Assembly (NCBI GenBank): GCA_009838645.1 | Contig: VXRC01000039.1 | Location: 1-64,000, forward strand | Length of the DNA stretch: 64,000 nt | Direction: 5' to 3' | Source: Gemmatimonadota bacterium | Lineage (GTDB): Bacteria > JAAXHH01 | Shown here: positions 51,909 to 58,977 of the stretch, piece by piece | Layout: each line of letters begins with the position of its first letter | How positions within the stretch are numbered: position 1 is the stretch's first letter | The notes under the pieces: generated by a model | Databases searched by the model: none | Told to the model about the DNA's origin: nothing | Seen by the model: only the letters and a program-made list of their open reading frames with translations | Program-made: the position numbers and the translations under genes

Positions 51909-53984
51909 CTATACTTCGTCCAGCAGGTTCTCCACGATGTAGTCCCTGCGCTCGGGCGTGTTCTTGCCCATGTAGAAGGTGAGGGTTTCCGGAATGCTGT
52001 GGATGGAACGGACGTTGACCTTCACGAGCCGCATGTCGGAACCGATGAACTGGCCGAATTCGCCGGGCGAGATCTCGCCCAGCCCCTTGAACCGGGTCAC
52101 TTCCGCCCCGCGAATCCGGTCCAGGGCCGCGTTGCGCTCCTTCTCGCTGTAGCAGTAGACGGTTTCCTTCGTGTTGCGCACCCGGAAGAGCGGCGTTTCG
52201 AGGATGTGGACGTGGCCCGCGAGCACCATCTCCTCGAAGTAGCTCAGGAAGAAGGTCATCAGGAGATTGCGGATATGGTAGCCGTCGTAATCGGCGTCGG
52301 TCGCGATGATCACCTTGTTGAACCGCAGGTTCGATATCCCGTCCTCGATGCCGAGGGCCATCATGAGATTGTAGAGCTCCTCGTTCTTGTAGATGGCCGC
52401 CCGCGTGCGGGAGAAGACGTTCAGCGGCACGCCCTTGAGTCCGAAGATCGCCTGGGTCAGCGGGTCCCGCGCCGAGACCATGGAACCGGCGGCCGAAGGC
52501 CCCTCGGTGATGAAGATCGAGGAATCCTCTCCGAACTTCGCGTGATCGAAGTGGTACTTGCAGTCCTTGAAATTGGGGATCTTGATGGCGATACGCCGGG
52601 CCGCTTCGCGGGCCTCCTTCTTGACCGCATTCAGTTCCTTCCGCAGACGCTCGTTCTGGGTGATCTTCTCCTGGATCCGCTGGGCGGACTCCTGGTTTTT
52701 GTGCAGGAAGTCCACCACGGCACTGCGGATCTCCGAGACGAGCCAGCCCCGGATATCGGTATTGCCCAGCTTGTTCTTGGTCTGGGATTCGAAAATGGGT
52801 TCCTTCAGCTTGATGGCGATGGCGCCCGCAATGGACTCGCGGACGTCCACTCCGCCGTAGCTTTTCTTGAAGTATTCGTTGACGCCCTTTAGAATGCCCT
52901 CGCGGAACGCGCTCTGGTGGGACCCGCCGTCCGCGGTGTACTGGCCGTTCACGAAGGAGAAGAGCGTCTCGCCGTAGTTGGTGGTGTGCGTGAAGGAAAA
53001 CTCGATGTACTGGCTTTTGTGGTACGAGGGCTCGTAGAGGACGTTCTCGCCCACCTCGGCCTTGAGGAAGTCCAGCAGTCCGTACCTGGAAACGAATCGC
53101 TTCTTGTTGAAGACCAGGCGAAGGCCGCTGTTCAGGCAGGCGTAGTTCCACATGCGGCTTTCGACGTAGTCCGGCTGGAAAGCGTATTCCCCGAAGATCT
53201 CCTCGTCGGGCAGGAATTCGACATAGGTGCCGTCCGGCTCGTCCGCGGCGCCCTCGTTCTGCCCGAGGAGTTGCCCCCGCTCGTACACCGCCTCCGCATA
53301 GCGCCCGTTCCGGTAGGCCACGACGCGGAAATCGACGGAGAGGGCGTTGACCGCCTTGGCGCCCACGCCGTTCAGTCCCACGCTGAACTGAAAGACCTCG
53401 TCGTTATACTTGGCGCCCGTGTTGATGATCGAAGTGCACTCCACGACCTTGCCGAGGGGAATCCCGCGGCCGAAGTCGCGGACGCGGACCCGGTCGTCTT
53501 CGATGGACACGTCGATCTGCCGGCCGTGGCCCATGATAAACTCGTCCACGGCGTTGTCGATCACTTCCTTGAGGAGGACGTAGATGCCGTCTTCCGGATC
53601 GCTGCCGTTCCCGAGCCGGCCGATATACATGCCTGTACGGAGCCGGATGTGTTCCAGCGACGAGAGGGTCTTGACCTTGCTTTCGTCGTAGACGGCGGCG
53701 TCCGTAGCGCCCTCTGCGGCCGCGGCGACTGGAGATCCGTTGCCGTCGACGGACCGTTCGGCCGGAGAACCGTTGTCGTCGGGCCGTGCGGACGGAGATC
53801 CGTTTCTTTCATCCGGTCGCGCGCCGTTTTCCGATTCGACCGGTTTTCGGTTGGTCGCGGCACCGCTGCCGCGCGAACCGTTCCCGTTGCCGGACCGGCC
53901 GTTCGCCCCTTCTTCCCGCGGCGTGAGCAGGTCGAGCTGGGTGTTCCGGTCCTCTCCGCTTCTCGAACCGTTCCGGGTCGCCAT
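51909..53984 (-). CDS. parE: Type IIA topoisomerase subunit B (ParE-like) with Asn/Gly/Ser-rich N-terminal extension
   Basis: A 691-residue ATPase subunit. Residues 1 to about 98 are a low-complexity extension rich in NGSP and GNGS units, not part of the family. The ATPase has KEVIDNAVDEF (E139, N143, D147), the GVGAKAVNALS loop and the QTK loop in SQTKNKLG (400-402). The Toprim domain has E493 in ITEGPSAAGS, where the common EGDSA reads EGPSA, and D562/D564 in TDADYDGYH. The ATG at 53984 has AAAGGA upstream. It is 5 bp from parC. The overall type resembles the Bacteroidetes topoisomerase IV pair. Confidence 0.92.
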   Translation of the reverse strand: MATRNGSRSGEDRNTQLDLLTPREEGANGRSGNGNGSRGSGAATNRKPVESENGARPDERNGSPSARPDDNGSPAERSVDGNGSPVAAAAEGATDAAVYDESKVKTLSSLEHIRLRTGMYIGRLGNGSDPEDGIYVLLKEVIDNAVDEFIMGHGRQIDVSIEDDRVRVRDFGRGIPLGKVVECTSIINTGAKYNDEVFQFSVGLNGVGAKAVNALSVDFRVVAYRNGRYAEAVYERGQLLGQNEGAADEPDGTYVEFLPDEEIFGEYAFQPDYVESRMWNYACLNSGLRLVFNKKRFVSRYGLLDFLKAEVGENVLYEPSYHKSQYIEFSFTHTTNYGETLFSFVNGQYTADGGSHQSAFREGILKGVNEYFKKSYGGVDVRESIAGAIAIKLKEPIFESQTKNKLGNTDIRGWLVSEIRSAVVDFLHKNQESAQRIQEKITQNERLRKELNAVKKEAREAARRIAIKIPNFKDCKYHFDHAKFGEDSSIFITEGPSAAGSMVSARDPLTQAIFGLKGVPLNVFSRTRAAIYKNEELYNLMMALGIEDGISNLRFNKVIIATDADYDGYHIRNLLMTFFLSYFEEMVLAGHVHILETPLFRVRNTKETVYCYSEKERNAALDRIRGAEVTRFKGLGEISPGEFGQFIGSDMRLVKVNVRSIHSIPETLTFYMGKNTPERRDYIVENLLDEV

Positions 53985-54112
53985 GGGTCCTTTCCCGATA
54001 GCAGATGACTGTAAAACACTACGTGGGCGGCCATCCTCCATGCCGCGCGGGCGGCCAATCCCTCCGAGGCGCGGACATTAGAACATGTCGTGTCAAGCCA
54101 TGCAGTTAGCAC

Positions 54113-54141
54113 AATATATGGCCGTATGCCGCACATGTCAA
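54113..54141 (-). promoter_or_regulatory. Strong promoter of parE-parC
   Basis: On the minus strand TTGACA (54136-54141) and TATATT (54113-54118) are separated by 17 bp, matching 6 of 6 and 5 of 6 bases. The leader to the parE ATG is about 120 nt. The adjacent repeat copy carries a decayed version (TTGTCA and TACAGC at the same spacing). Confidence 0.75.
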
Positions 54142-54184
54142 TATACGCTGTATGGCCGTATGCCGCGCATGACAATATACGCTA
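54117..54184. repeat. 34-bp tandem duplication at the parE promoter
   Basis: Units 54117-54150 and 54151-54184 both start TATGGCCGTATGCCGC and differ at three positions. The first unit contains the -35 box and spacer of the parE promoter. Confidence 0.9.
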
Positions 54185-54310
54185 CGTCTGTTTGGTAATT
54201 TGTCAAGGAAATCCATACCCGTGCGGGTACCATTGCGCGTGCCGGCTTGTAAGACTTGTGATGGGATCAGGGCGCATGGGACGGACGTCCCGGGACCAAC
54301 TGCCGGACGC

Positions 54311-54354
54311 CCTAGGACCCGGCACCGTCCGGTCTAGGACCCGGCGCCGTCCGA
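54311..54354. repeat. 22-bp tandem duplication over the acyl-CoA dehydrogenase stop codon
   Basis: Two units with the shared core CTAGGACCCGGC-CCGTCCG lie at 54311 and 54333. The second encodes the last residues and stop codon of the dehydrogenase; the first is a downstream copy that includes a second TAG. Confidence 0.85.
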
Positions 54355-55491
54355 CTTGAGGATGTTCCGCGAGATGACGATCTTCTGGGCTTCGGAGGTG
54401 CCTTCGTAGAGGGTGGTGATCCGTGCGTCGCGGTAGAAGCGTTCCACGTCGAAGTCGCGGATGTACCCGTAGCCGCCATGAATCTGAATGGCCTCGTTCG
54501 TGATCCGAATCGAGGCCTCGGACGCGTACAGCTTGGCCATGGACGACGCCGTGATGTAGTCCTGCCCGGCGTCCTTGAGCCACGCGGCCCGGTAGGTCAG
54601 CAGGCGCGCCGCCTCGAGTTCGGTCGCCATTTCCGCCAGCTTGAAGGCGATCGCCTGGAACTCGGCGATGGGCTTGCCGAACTGGGTCCGTTCCTTTGCG
54701 TACCGCACGGAAGCGTCGTAGGCTCCCTGCGCGATGCCCAGGGCCTGGGCCGCGATGCCGATGCGGCCGCCGTTTAGTATGGACAGCGCGATGTTCAGCC
54801 CCCGGCCTTCCTCGCCCAACAGATTAGTCTGCGGCACGCGGCAATCCTCGAATAGAAGCTCGCTGGTATCCGAACCCCGGATGCCGAGTTTCTGCTCCTG
54901 GCGGCCGACGGTGAAACCGGGGATTCCTTTCTCCACGAGGACCATGCTGAGGCCGAGATGGCCCGTGCCGGGTGCGGTGGTCACCAGCACGAGGAGGTAG
55001 TCGGCGAAACCGCCGTTGGTCACGAAGTGCTTCTTGCCGTTGATGACGTATTCCGTGCCGTCCTTCAGCGCCGACGTGACCGTCGAGCCGACGTCCGTCC
55101 CGGCGCCGGGCTCGGTCAGCGCGAGGCAGGCCTGGGCCTCGCCGCGCCCCAGGGGAGGCAGATACGCCTTCTTCTGGTTTTCGGTGCCGAAGGCGAAAAC
55201 GCCGTCGGCGAAAAGGGAGTTGTTCACCGAGACGCATACCCCGGTCGACGCGCATACCCGCGAGAACTCCTCCACGGCCAGCACGTAACTGAGCGTATCC
55301 AAGCCCGCGCCGCCGTACGCTTCGGGAACCATCATGGCCATGAAACCCATCTTGCCGAGTTCCCGGATCGTATCGTAATGCACGGCTTCGCGCTCGTCGA
55401 TTTCCCGGGCGTGGGGCTTCAGTTTCTCCTCGGCGATCCGGCGGGCGGTGTCCCGCATCATGGCCTGGTCGCCGCTCAAGGCGAATTCCAT
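54334..55491 (-). CDS. Acyl-CoA dehydrogenase (short-chain type)
   Basis: A 385-residue FAD enzyme that oxidises acyl-CoA to enoyl-CoA. Conserved segments are ACLALTEPGAGTDVGS (FAD/substrate), KHFVTNGGFADYLLV and KLGIRGSDTSELLFEDCRVP. The catalytic glutamate is in RITTLYEGTSEAQKIV, the position used by short- and medium-chain enzymes. IQIHGGYGYIRDFDVERFYR is also present. It is the last gene of a run with an aldolase and an M20 deacylase, and a short duplication covers its stop. The acyl chain is not determined. Confidence 0.95.
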   Translation of the reverse strand: MEFALSGDQAMMRDTARRIAEEKLKPHAREIDEREAVHYDTIRELGKMGFMAMMVPEAYGGAGLDTLSYVLAVEEFSRVCASTGVCVSVNNSLFADGVFAFGTENQKKAYLPPLGRGEAQACLALTEPGAGTDVGSTVTSALKDGTEYVINGKKHFVTNGGFADYLLVLVTTAPGTGHLGLSMVLVEKGIPGFTVGRQEQKLGIRGSDTSELLFEDCRVPQTNLLGEEGRGLNIALSILNGGRIGIAAQALGIAQGAYDASVRYAKERTQFGKPIAEFQAIAFKLAEMATELEAARLLTYRAAWLKDAGQDYITASSMAKLYASEASIRITNEAIQIHGGYGYIRDFDVERFYRDARITTLYEGTSEAQKIVISRNILKSDGAGS

Positions 55492-55504
55492 CGGTTCCCC
55501 CTCT

Positions 55505-56779
55505 TCAGTTCACGCCGAGCAACCGGGCCGCGGTGACCGCCATGACCTCGCAGCTCCGGACTAGATGCTCGATCTCACAGTACTCATCGGGCTGGTGGGC
55601 GAGATGGAGCAGTCCGGGGCCGTAGGCGATGCACTGCTTCACCCTTCCCGTGTTGTGGACGTGCTTGTGGTCGTAGGTGCCGGGGCTGGCCACGTGTTCC
55701 GCGGGAACGCCGGTCAGGTCCTCGATCGTGCGGGAAGCCGTACCGACCAGCTCGGCGTCCGGGTCGGTCTCGACCGGGCGAACGACCATCAGGTCGGTGA
55801 GCTCCGCTTTGAAGTCCCGGTCTTCCGCGGTCAGATGGGCGATCAGCGTCTCGATTTCTTTTTTTACGTCGTCGAAGGATTCCTCAATCAGAAAACGCCG
55901 GTCGAAGATGGCGGAGCACCGGTCGGCCACACAGGGCGAGCCCACGCTTCCGTCCGTCTGCCCGCCGGTTATGCCGTTCACGTTGATCGTGGCCCGGCGC
56001 GCTTCCGGCGGGTCCACGGGCATTTCCGTTTTGCGGGCGCGAAGGGCCGGCGCGAGGTCCGACGAGACCCGGCTCAGGAAACGCTCCATCTTGTTGATGG
56101 CGCTGACGCCCAGAAAGGGCATGCTGCCGTGGGCGGTCCGGCCGATGGTGTCGACCCGGAACCAGTAGACTCCTCGGTGACCCAGGCAGATGCGTCCCGG
56201 TCCGAAGGGTTCCGGTATGATCACGTACGAGGTCCGTTCGGGGGAAATGAGTCCCTCGCGGGCAAGGTAGTCCATGCCGGCGAACCCGCCGGTCTCCTCG
56301 TCGACCGTCGCGCTGAATTCGAGACTGCCGCGCAACGAGACGCCCGCCTCCCGCACCGCGGCCGCCGCGAAGAGCGCCGCGGCGATGCCGCCCTTCATGT
56401 CGCACGCGCCGCGGCCGTATATCCTGCCGTCCTTCACTTCCCCGCCGAAGGGATCGACCGTCCAGTGCTCGCCCGGCGGAACCACGTCGGTGTGGCCGTT
56501 GAAATGCAGCGTGGGCATCGGCGAACGGCCGGAAAGCCTGCCCACCACGTTGACCCGGGGGTGTTCTTCGGAATGGTCCGGATGACCGGCGGCGGTCACG
56601 TACCGGGTTTCGAAACCCAGCGCGCGCAACCGGTCGCCCACGAGCCGGGCGCAGTCCGGGTATCCGTCACCCGGCGGATTCACGGAGGGTATCTGGATCA
56701 ACGCCCTTAAAAAACCGATCATGTCGTCGCGGAGGACGCGTACCTGTTCCACGATGCGCTGTTCGAGCGGGGTTATCAT
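55505..56779 (-). CDS. M20 family deacylase (ArgE/DapE-like)
   Basis: A 424-residue di-zinc hydrolase with H96 and D98 in FNGHTDVVPPG, D127 in GRGACDMKGG and E161-E162 in ATVDEETGG. The lid domain includes HGSMPFLGVSAINKM, and the C-terminal histidine lies in GLLHLAHQPDEYCE. It matches acetylornithine deacetylase/succinyl-diaminopimelate desuccinylase relatives, which remove N-acyl groups in the cytoplasm. The ATG at 56779 gives a normal N-terminus, though the ribosome site is weak. It is followed 13 bp later by the acyl-CoA dehydrogenase gene. Substrate unknown; only distantly like the other M20 enzyme at 4182. Confidence 0.9.
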   Translation of the reverse strand: MITPLEQRIVEQVRVLRDDMIGFLRALIQIPSVNPPGDGYPDCARLVGDRLRALGFETRYVTAAGHPDHSEEHPRVNVVGRLSGRSPMPTLHFNGHTDVVPPGEHWTVDPFGGEVKDGRIYGRGACDMKGGIAAALFAAAAVREAGVSLRGSLEFSATVDEETGGFAGMDYLAREGLISPERTSYVIIPEPFGPGRICLGHRGVYWFRVDTIGRTAHGSMPFLGVSAINKMERFLSRVSSDLAPALRARKTEMPVDPPEARRATINVNGITGGQTDGSVGSPCVADRCSAIFDRRFLIEESFDDVKKEIETLIAHLTAEDRDFKAELTDLMVVRPVETDPDAELVGTASRTIEDLTGVPAEHVASPGTYDHKHVHNTGRVKQCIAYGPGLLHLAHQPDEYCEIEHLVRSCEVMAVTAARLLGVN

Positions 56780-56814
56780 GGGCTTGCAGGGGAGGCCGGG
56801 TTCCGGGCGCCGGG

Positions 56815-57810
56815 TCAGCCGGCGTCCTCCATCTCGTCGTAGAATCTGGCCATGCTGCCCCGTTCCTTCGCCGCGTTGAACCGCATGCCCGACCGGGGAT
56901 GCTGGTTCATGAGGCCCGTGATCATGTAGGGAATGTCGAACCCCCACATCAGTTCGTGCCGCATCGGCTCGACGTGGTACTGTATGCAGTCCAGCAGCGG
57001 ACGCAGGCGGAACTTCGGGTTGTGCAGGAATCCGACGATCAGTTCCATGGGGCAGTTGCCGGCGCCGCGGCCGAGACCGCCGAGGCTGGCGTCCAGGTAG
57101 TTCGCCCCGCGGATCAGCGCCTGAATCGTGTTGGCGAAGGCCAGTTGCTGGTTGTTGTGGGCGTGGATGCCCACCTCTTTGTCGGTAGACTGCAGGGCGT
57201 TCAGGAACTTGTCCACGAGCGCTTCGATCTGTTCGCTGTAAAGGGCGCCGAAGCTGTCCACCACATAGATGGCGTCCACCGGCGACTCGACGAGCATGGA
57301 GAGCGCCTCGTCCATTTCGCTTTCCGGAACCGTCGACGCCGCCATGAGGTTCAACGTGGTCTCGTAGCCCTTCTCGTGGGCGTCCTGGATCATGTCCAGC
57401 GCCAGCGGAATCTGGTGGATGTAGGTGGCGATCCGGATCATGTCCAGCACGCTTTCCGCGGCCGGCAGGATATCGGTCTTGTAGTCCGACTTCTCCGCGT
57501 CGGCCATCGCCGCCAGCTTGACGGGCGAGTCATTGTCGCCCACGACGCCGCGGATATCCTCTTCGGCACTGAACTTCCAGGGTCCGTGTTCATCGGGGGA
57601 GAAGATCTGTCGCGAGTTGATGTACCCGATTTCCATGTAGTCGATCCCGCCGGCGACGCAGGCCTGGTAGACCGCCTTGACGGTATCCGCGTCGAAACGG
57701 TGGTCGTTCATCAGGCCGCCGTCCCGTATGGTGCAATCGATGAGCTTGATCTCCGGCCGGTAGGTCAGCCACTTACGCGTGGGTGCTTCGTTGAGTGCCG
57801 ATTGGTCCAT
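56815..57810 (-). CDS. DRE-TIM/HMGL-like aldolase
   Basis: A 331-residue TIM-barrel metal-dependent aldolase. The signature is LIDCTIRDGGLMNDHRF, a DxTxRDG-type metal and substrate site. Further family segments are GGIDYMEIGYIN, IYVVDSFGALYSEQIEALV, VGIHAHNNQQLAFANTIQA with the metal-binding HxH, and LDASLGGLGRGAGNCPMELI. It resembles 4-hydroxy-2-oxovalerate aldolases and the aldolases found in polysaccharide clusters rather than isopropylmalate synthase, because the C-terminal regulatory domain is missing. The ATG at 57810 has AGGATC just upstream. It heads the run with the M20 deacylase and acyl-CoA dehydrogenase. The reaction is unknown. Confidence 0.87.
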   Translation of the reverse strand: MDQSALNEAPTRKWLTYRPEIKLIDCTIRDGGLMNDHRFDADTVKAVYQACVAGGIDYMEIGYINSRQIFSPDEHGPWKFSAEEDIRGVVGDNDSPVKLAAMADAEKSDYKTDILPAAESVLDMIRIATYIHQIPLALDMIQDAHEKGYETTLNLMAASTVPESEMDEALSMLVESPVDAIYVVDSFGALYSEQIEALVDKFLNALQSTDKEVGIHAHNNQQLAFANTIQALIRGANYLDASLGGLGRGAGNCPMELIVGFLHNPKFRLRPLLDCIQYHVEPMRHELMWGFDIPYMITGLMNQHPRSGMRFNAAKERGSMARFYDEMEDAG

Positions 57811-57895
57811 GATCCTGTTCACTTCACTCCTGTTTACCGGTGAATCCGCCTGGTTTGCCTTGACGGCCGGGAATAACGGGGCCGTTCCGCGACAG

Positions 57896-57924
57896 AACAT
57901 ATACGACACCCGCACGCGGGACAA
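57896..57924 (-). promoter_or_regulatory. Weak candidate promoter of the aldolase gene
   Basis: On the minus strand TTGTCC (57919-57924) and TATGTT (57896-57901) are separated by 17 bp, each matching 4 of 6 bases. It lies about 85 bp before the aldolase ATG. Confidence 0.3.
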
Positions 57925-57985
57925 GGTATTTCAAGCGGCGCGCGGAAGTCAGGCGCATCGGTTCGACGTATCCGGCTGAATGCCC

Positions 57986-58013
57986 TTGACTAATACGCCT
58001 TCCCGCTTATCAT
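57986..58013 (+). promoter_or_regulatory. Strong promoter of methionine aminopeptidase
   Basis: TTGACT (57986-57991) and TATCAT (58008-58013) are separated by 16 bp, each matching 5 of 6 bases. The leader to the ATG at 58094 is about 75 nt. Confidence 0.68.
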
Positions 58014-58093
58014 GCAAGTTGCGTTGCGGGCCGTGCCGGTCAGGTGCGCAACCGGACGCGCGGGGCATTAGACGATTGCGGGCAGGACTTCGC

Positions 58094-58906
58094 ATGGCAA
58101 GGGCTATGGGTATCATTCTCAAGACCGAAAAGCAGATCGAGACCATCCGCCGCAGCGGCCAGGCCGCGACCGCGACGCTGCAGCGCATGGGCGAAGCCGT
58201 CAGGCCGGGCGTCGCGACCTCAGAACTGGACCGGATCGCCCGCAAAATGATCCGGGACTACGGAGGCACCTCCTCTTTCCTCGGGTACCGGCCCAGCTAC
58301 CATCCGCCCTTTCCCGCCACCATCTGCGCGTCCATCAACGATGAGATCGTGCACGGCATCCCCAGTCCGCGACGCAAAGTCGAGGAGGGGGACATCCTCA
58401 GCCTCGATTTCGCCATGATCATCGACGGATACCACGGCGATACGGCCTTCACCTTCCCCGTCGGCCGAATTTCACCGGAAGCGCGGCGGTTGCTGGACGT
58501 CACGCGGGCATCGGTGTTCAAGGGGATCGAGGAAGCGAAGCCGGGGAACCGCATCGGCGATATCGGGCACGCCGTGCAGCAATACGCGGAATCTCACGGA
58601 TACTCGGTGGTGCGGGACCTGTGCGGCCACGGGATCGGCCGCAGTCTCTGGGAGGAACCGCAGGTCCCCAATCACGGCAGGCCGCAACGCGGCATCCGGC
58701 TCAAACCGGGCATGGTCATCGCCATCGAACCCATGGTGTGCGCGGGCGCGCACCGGATCCGGGTCCTCGACGACGAATGGACGACCTCCACCGCCGACGG
58801 ACGGCTGTCCGCCCATTTCGAACACACGGTAGCGATCCTGTCCGACGGTCCCGAGATCCTGACGGAGAACACCGACCTCTGGGGTTCGAACGGCCTGCCG
58901 GGATGA
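58094..58906 (+). CDS. map: Methionine aminopeptidase type I
   Basis: Removes initiator methionine from new proteins. The pita-bread fold shows all five metal ligands in order: LDFAMIIDGYHGDTAFTF (two Asp), DLCGHGIGRSLWEEP (His), VIAIEPMV (Glu) and AHFEHTVAIL (Glu). ASINDEIVHGIP is the usual substrate-side His segment. The product is 270 residues from ATG 58094, which has AGGA 8 bp upstream; the ATG at 58106 is an alternative. No N-terminal zinc finger, so it is the bacterial MetAP-Ia form. It stands alone, converging on the GNAT fusion gene. Confidence 0.96.
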   Translation: MARAMGIILKTEKQIETIRRSGQAATATLQRMGEAVRPGVATSELDRIARKMIRDYGGTSSFLGYRPSYHPPFPATICASINDEIVHGIPSPRRKVEEGDILSLDFAMIIDGYHGDTAFTFPVGRISPEARRLLDVTRASVFKGIEEAKPGNRIGDIGHAVQQYAESHGYSVVRDLCGHGIGRSLWEEPQVPNHGRPQRGIRLKPGMVIAIEPMVCAGAHRIRVLDDEWTTSTADGRLSAHFEHTVAILSDGPEILTENTDLWGSNGLPG

Positions 58907-58977
58907 CGTGATTCGGCTGGTACGGTCGGTCCGGTCGGCCCGGTTCTACTTTTCGGGCCTCCCCGGCTGTGCAGGTA

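Larger units (their letters stand above)
53985..54333. other. parE upstream region with two short tandem duplications
   Basis: This 349-bp stretch holds the parE promoter (54113-54141) embedded in a 34-bp tandem duplication (54117-54184), and the first unit of a 22-bp duplication that covers the acyl-CoA dehydrogenase stop (54311-54354). A small TACCCG/CGGGTA palindrome lies near 54217-54230. No gene was found. Confidence 0.6.

Noticed and set aside
49939-53151. A 1070-residue reading of parC extending over parE
   Set aside because: The extra N-terminal 400 residues are out of phase with parE and low in recognisable sequence; the ATG at 51903 begins a normal ParC N-terminus.
54117-54184. A replication origin or iteron array near parE
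   Set aside because: Only two repeat units exist, they coincide with a promoter, and no DnaA-box cluster or initiator gene is nearby.
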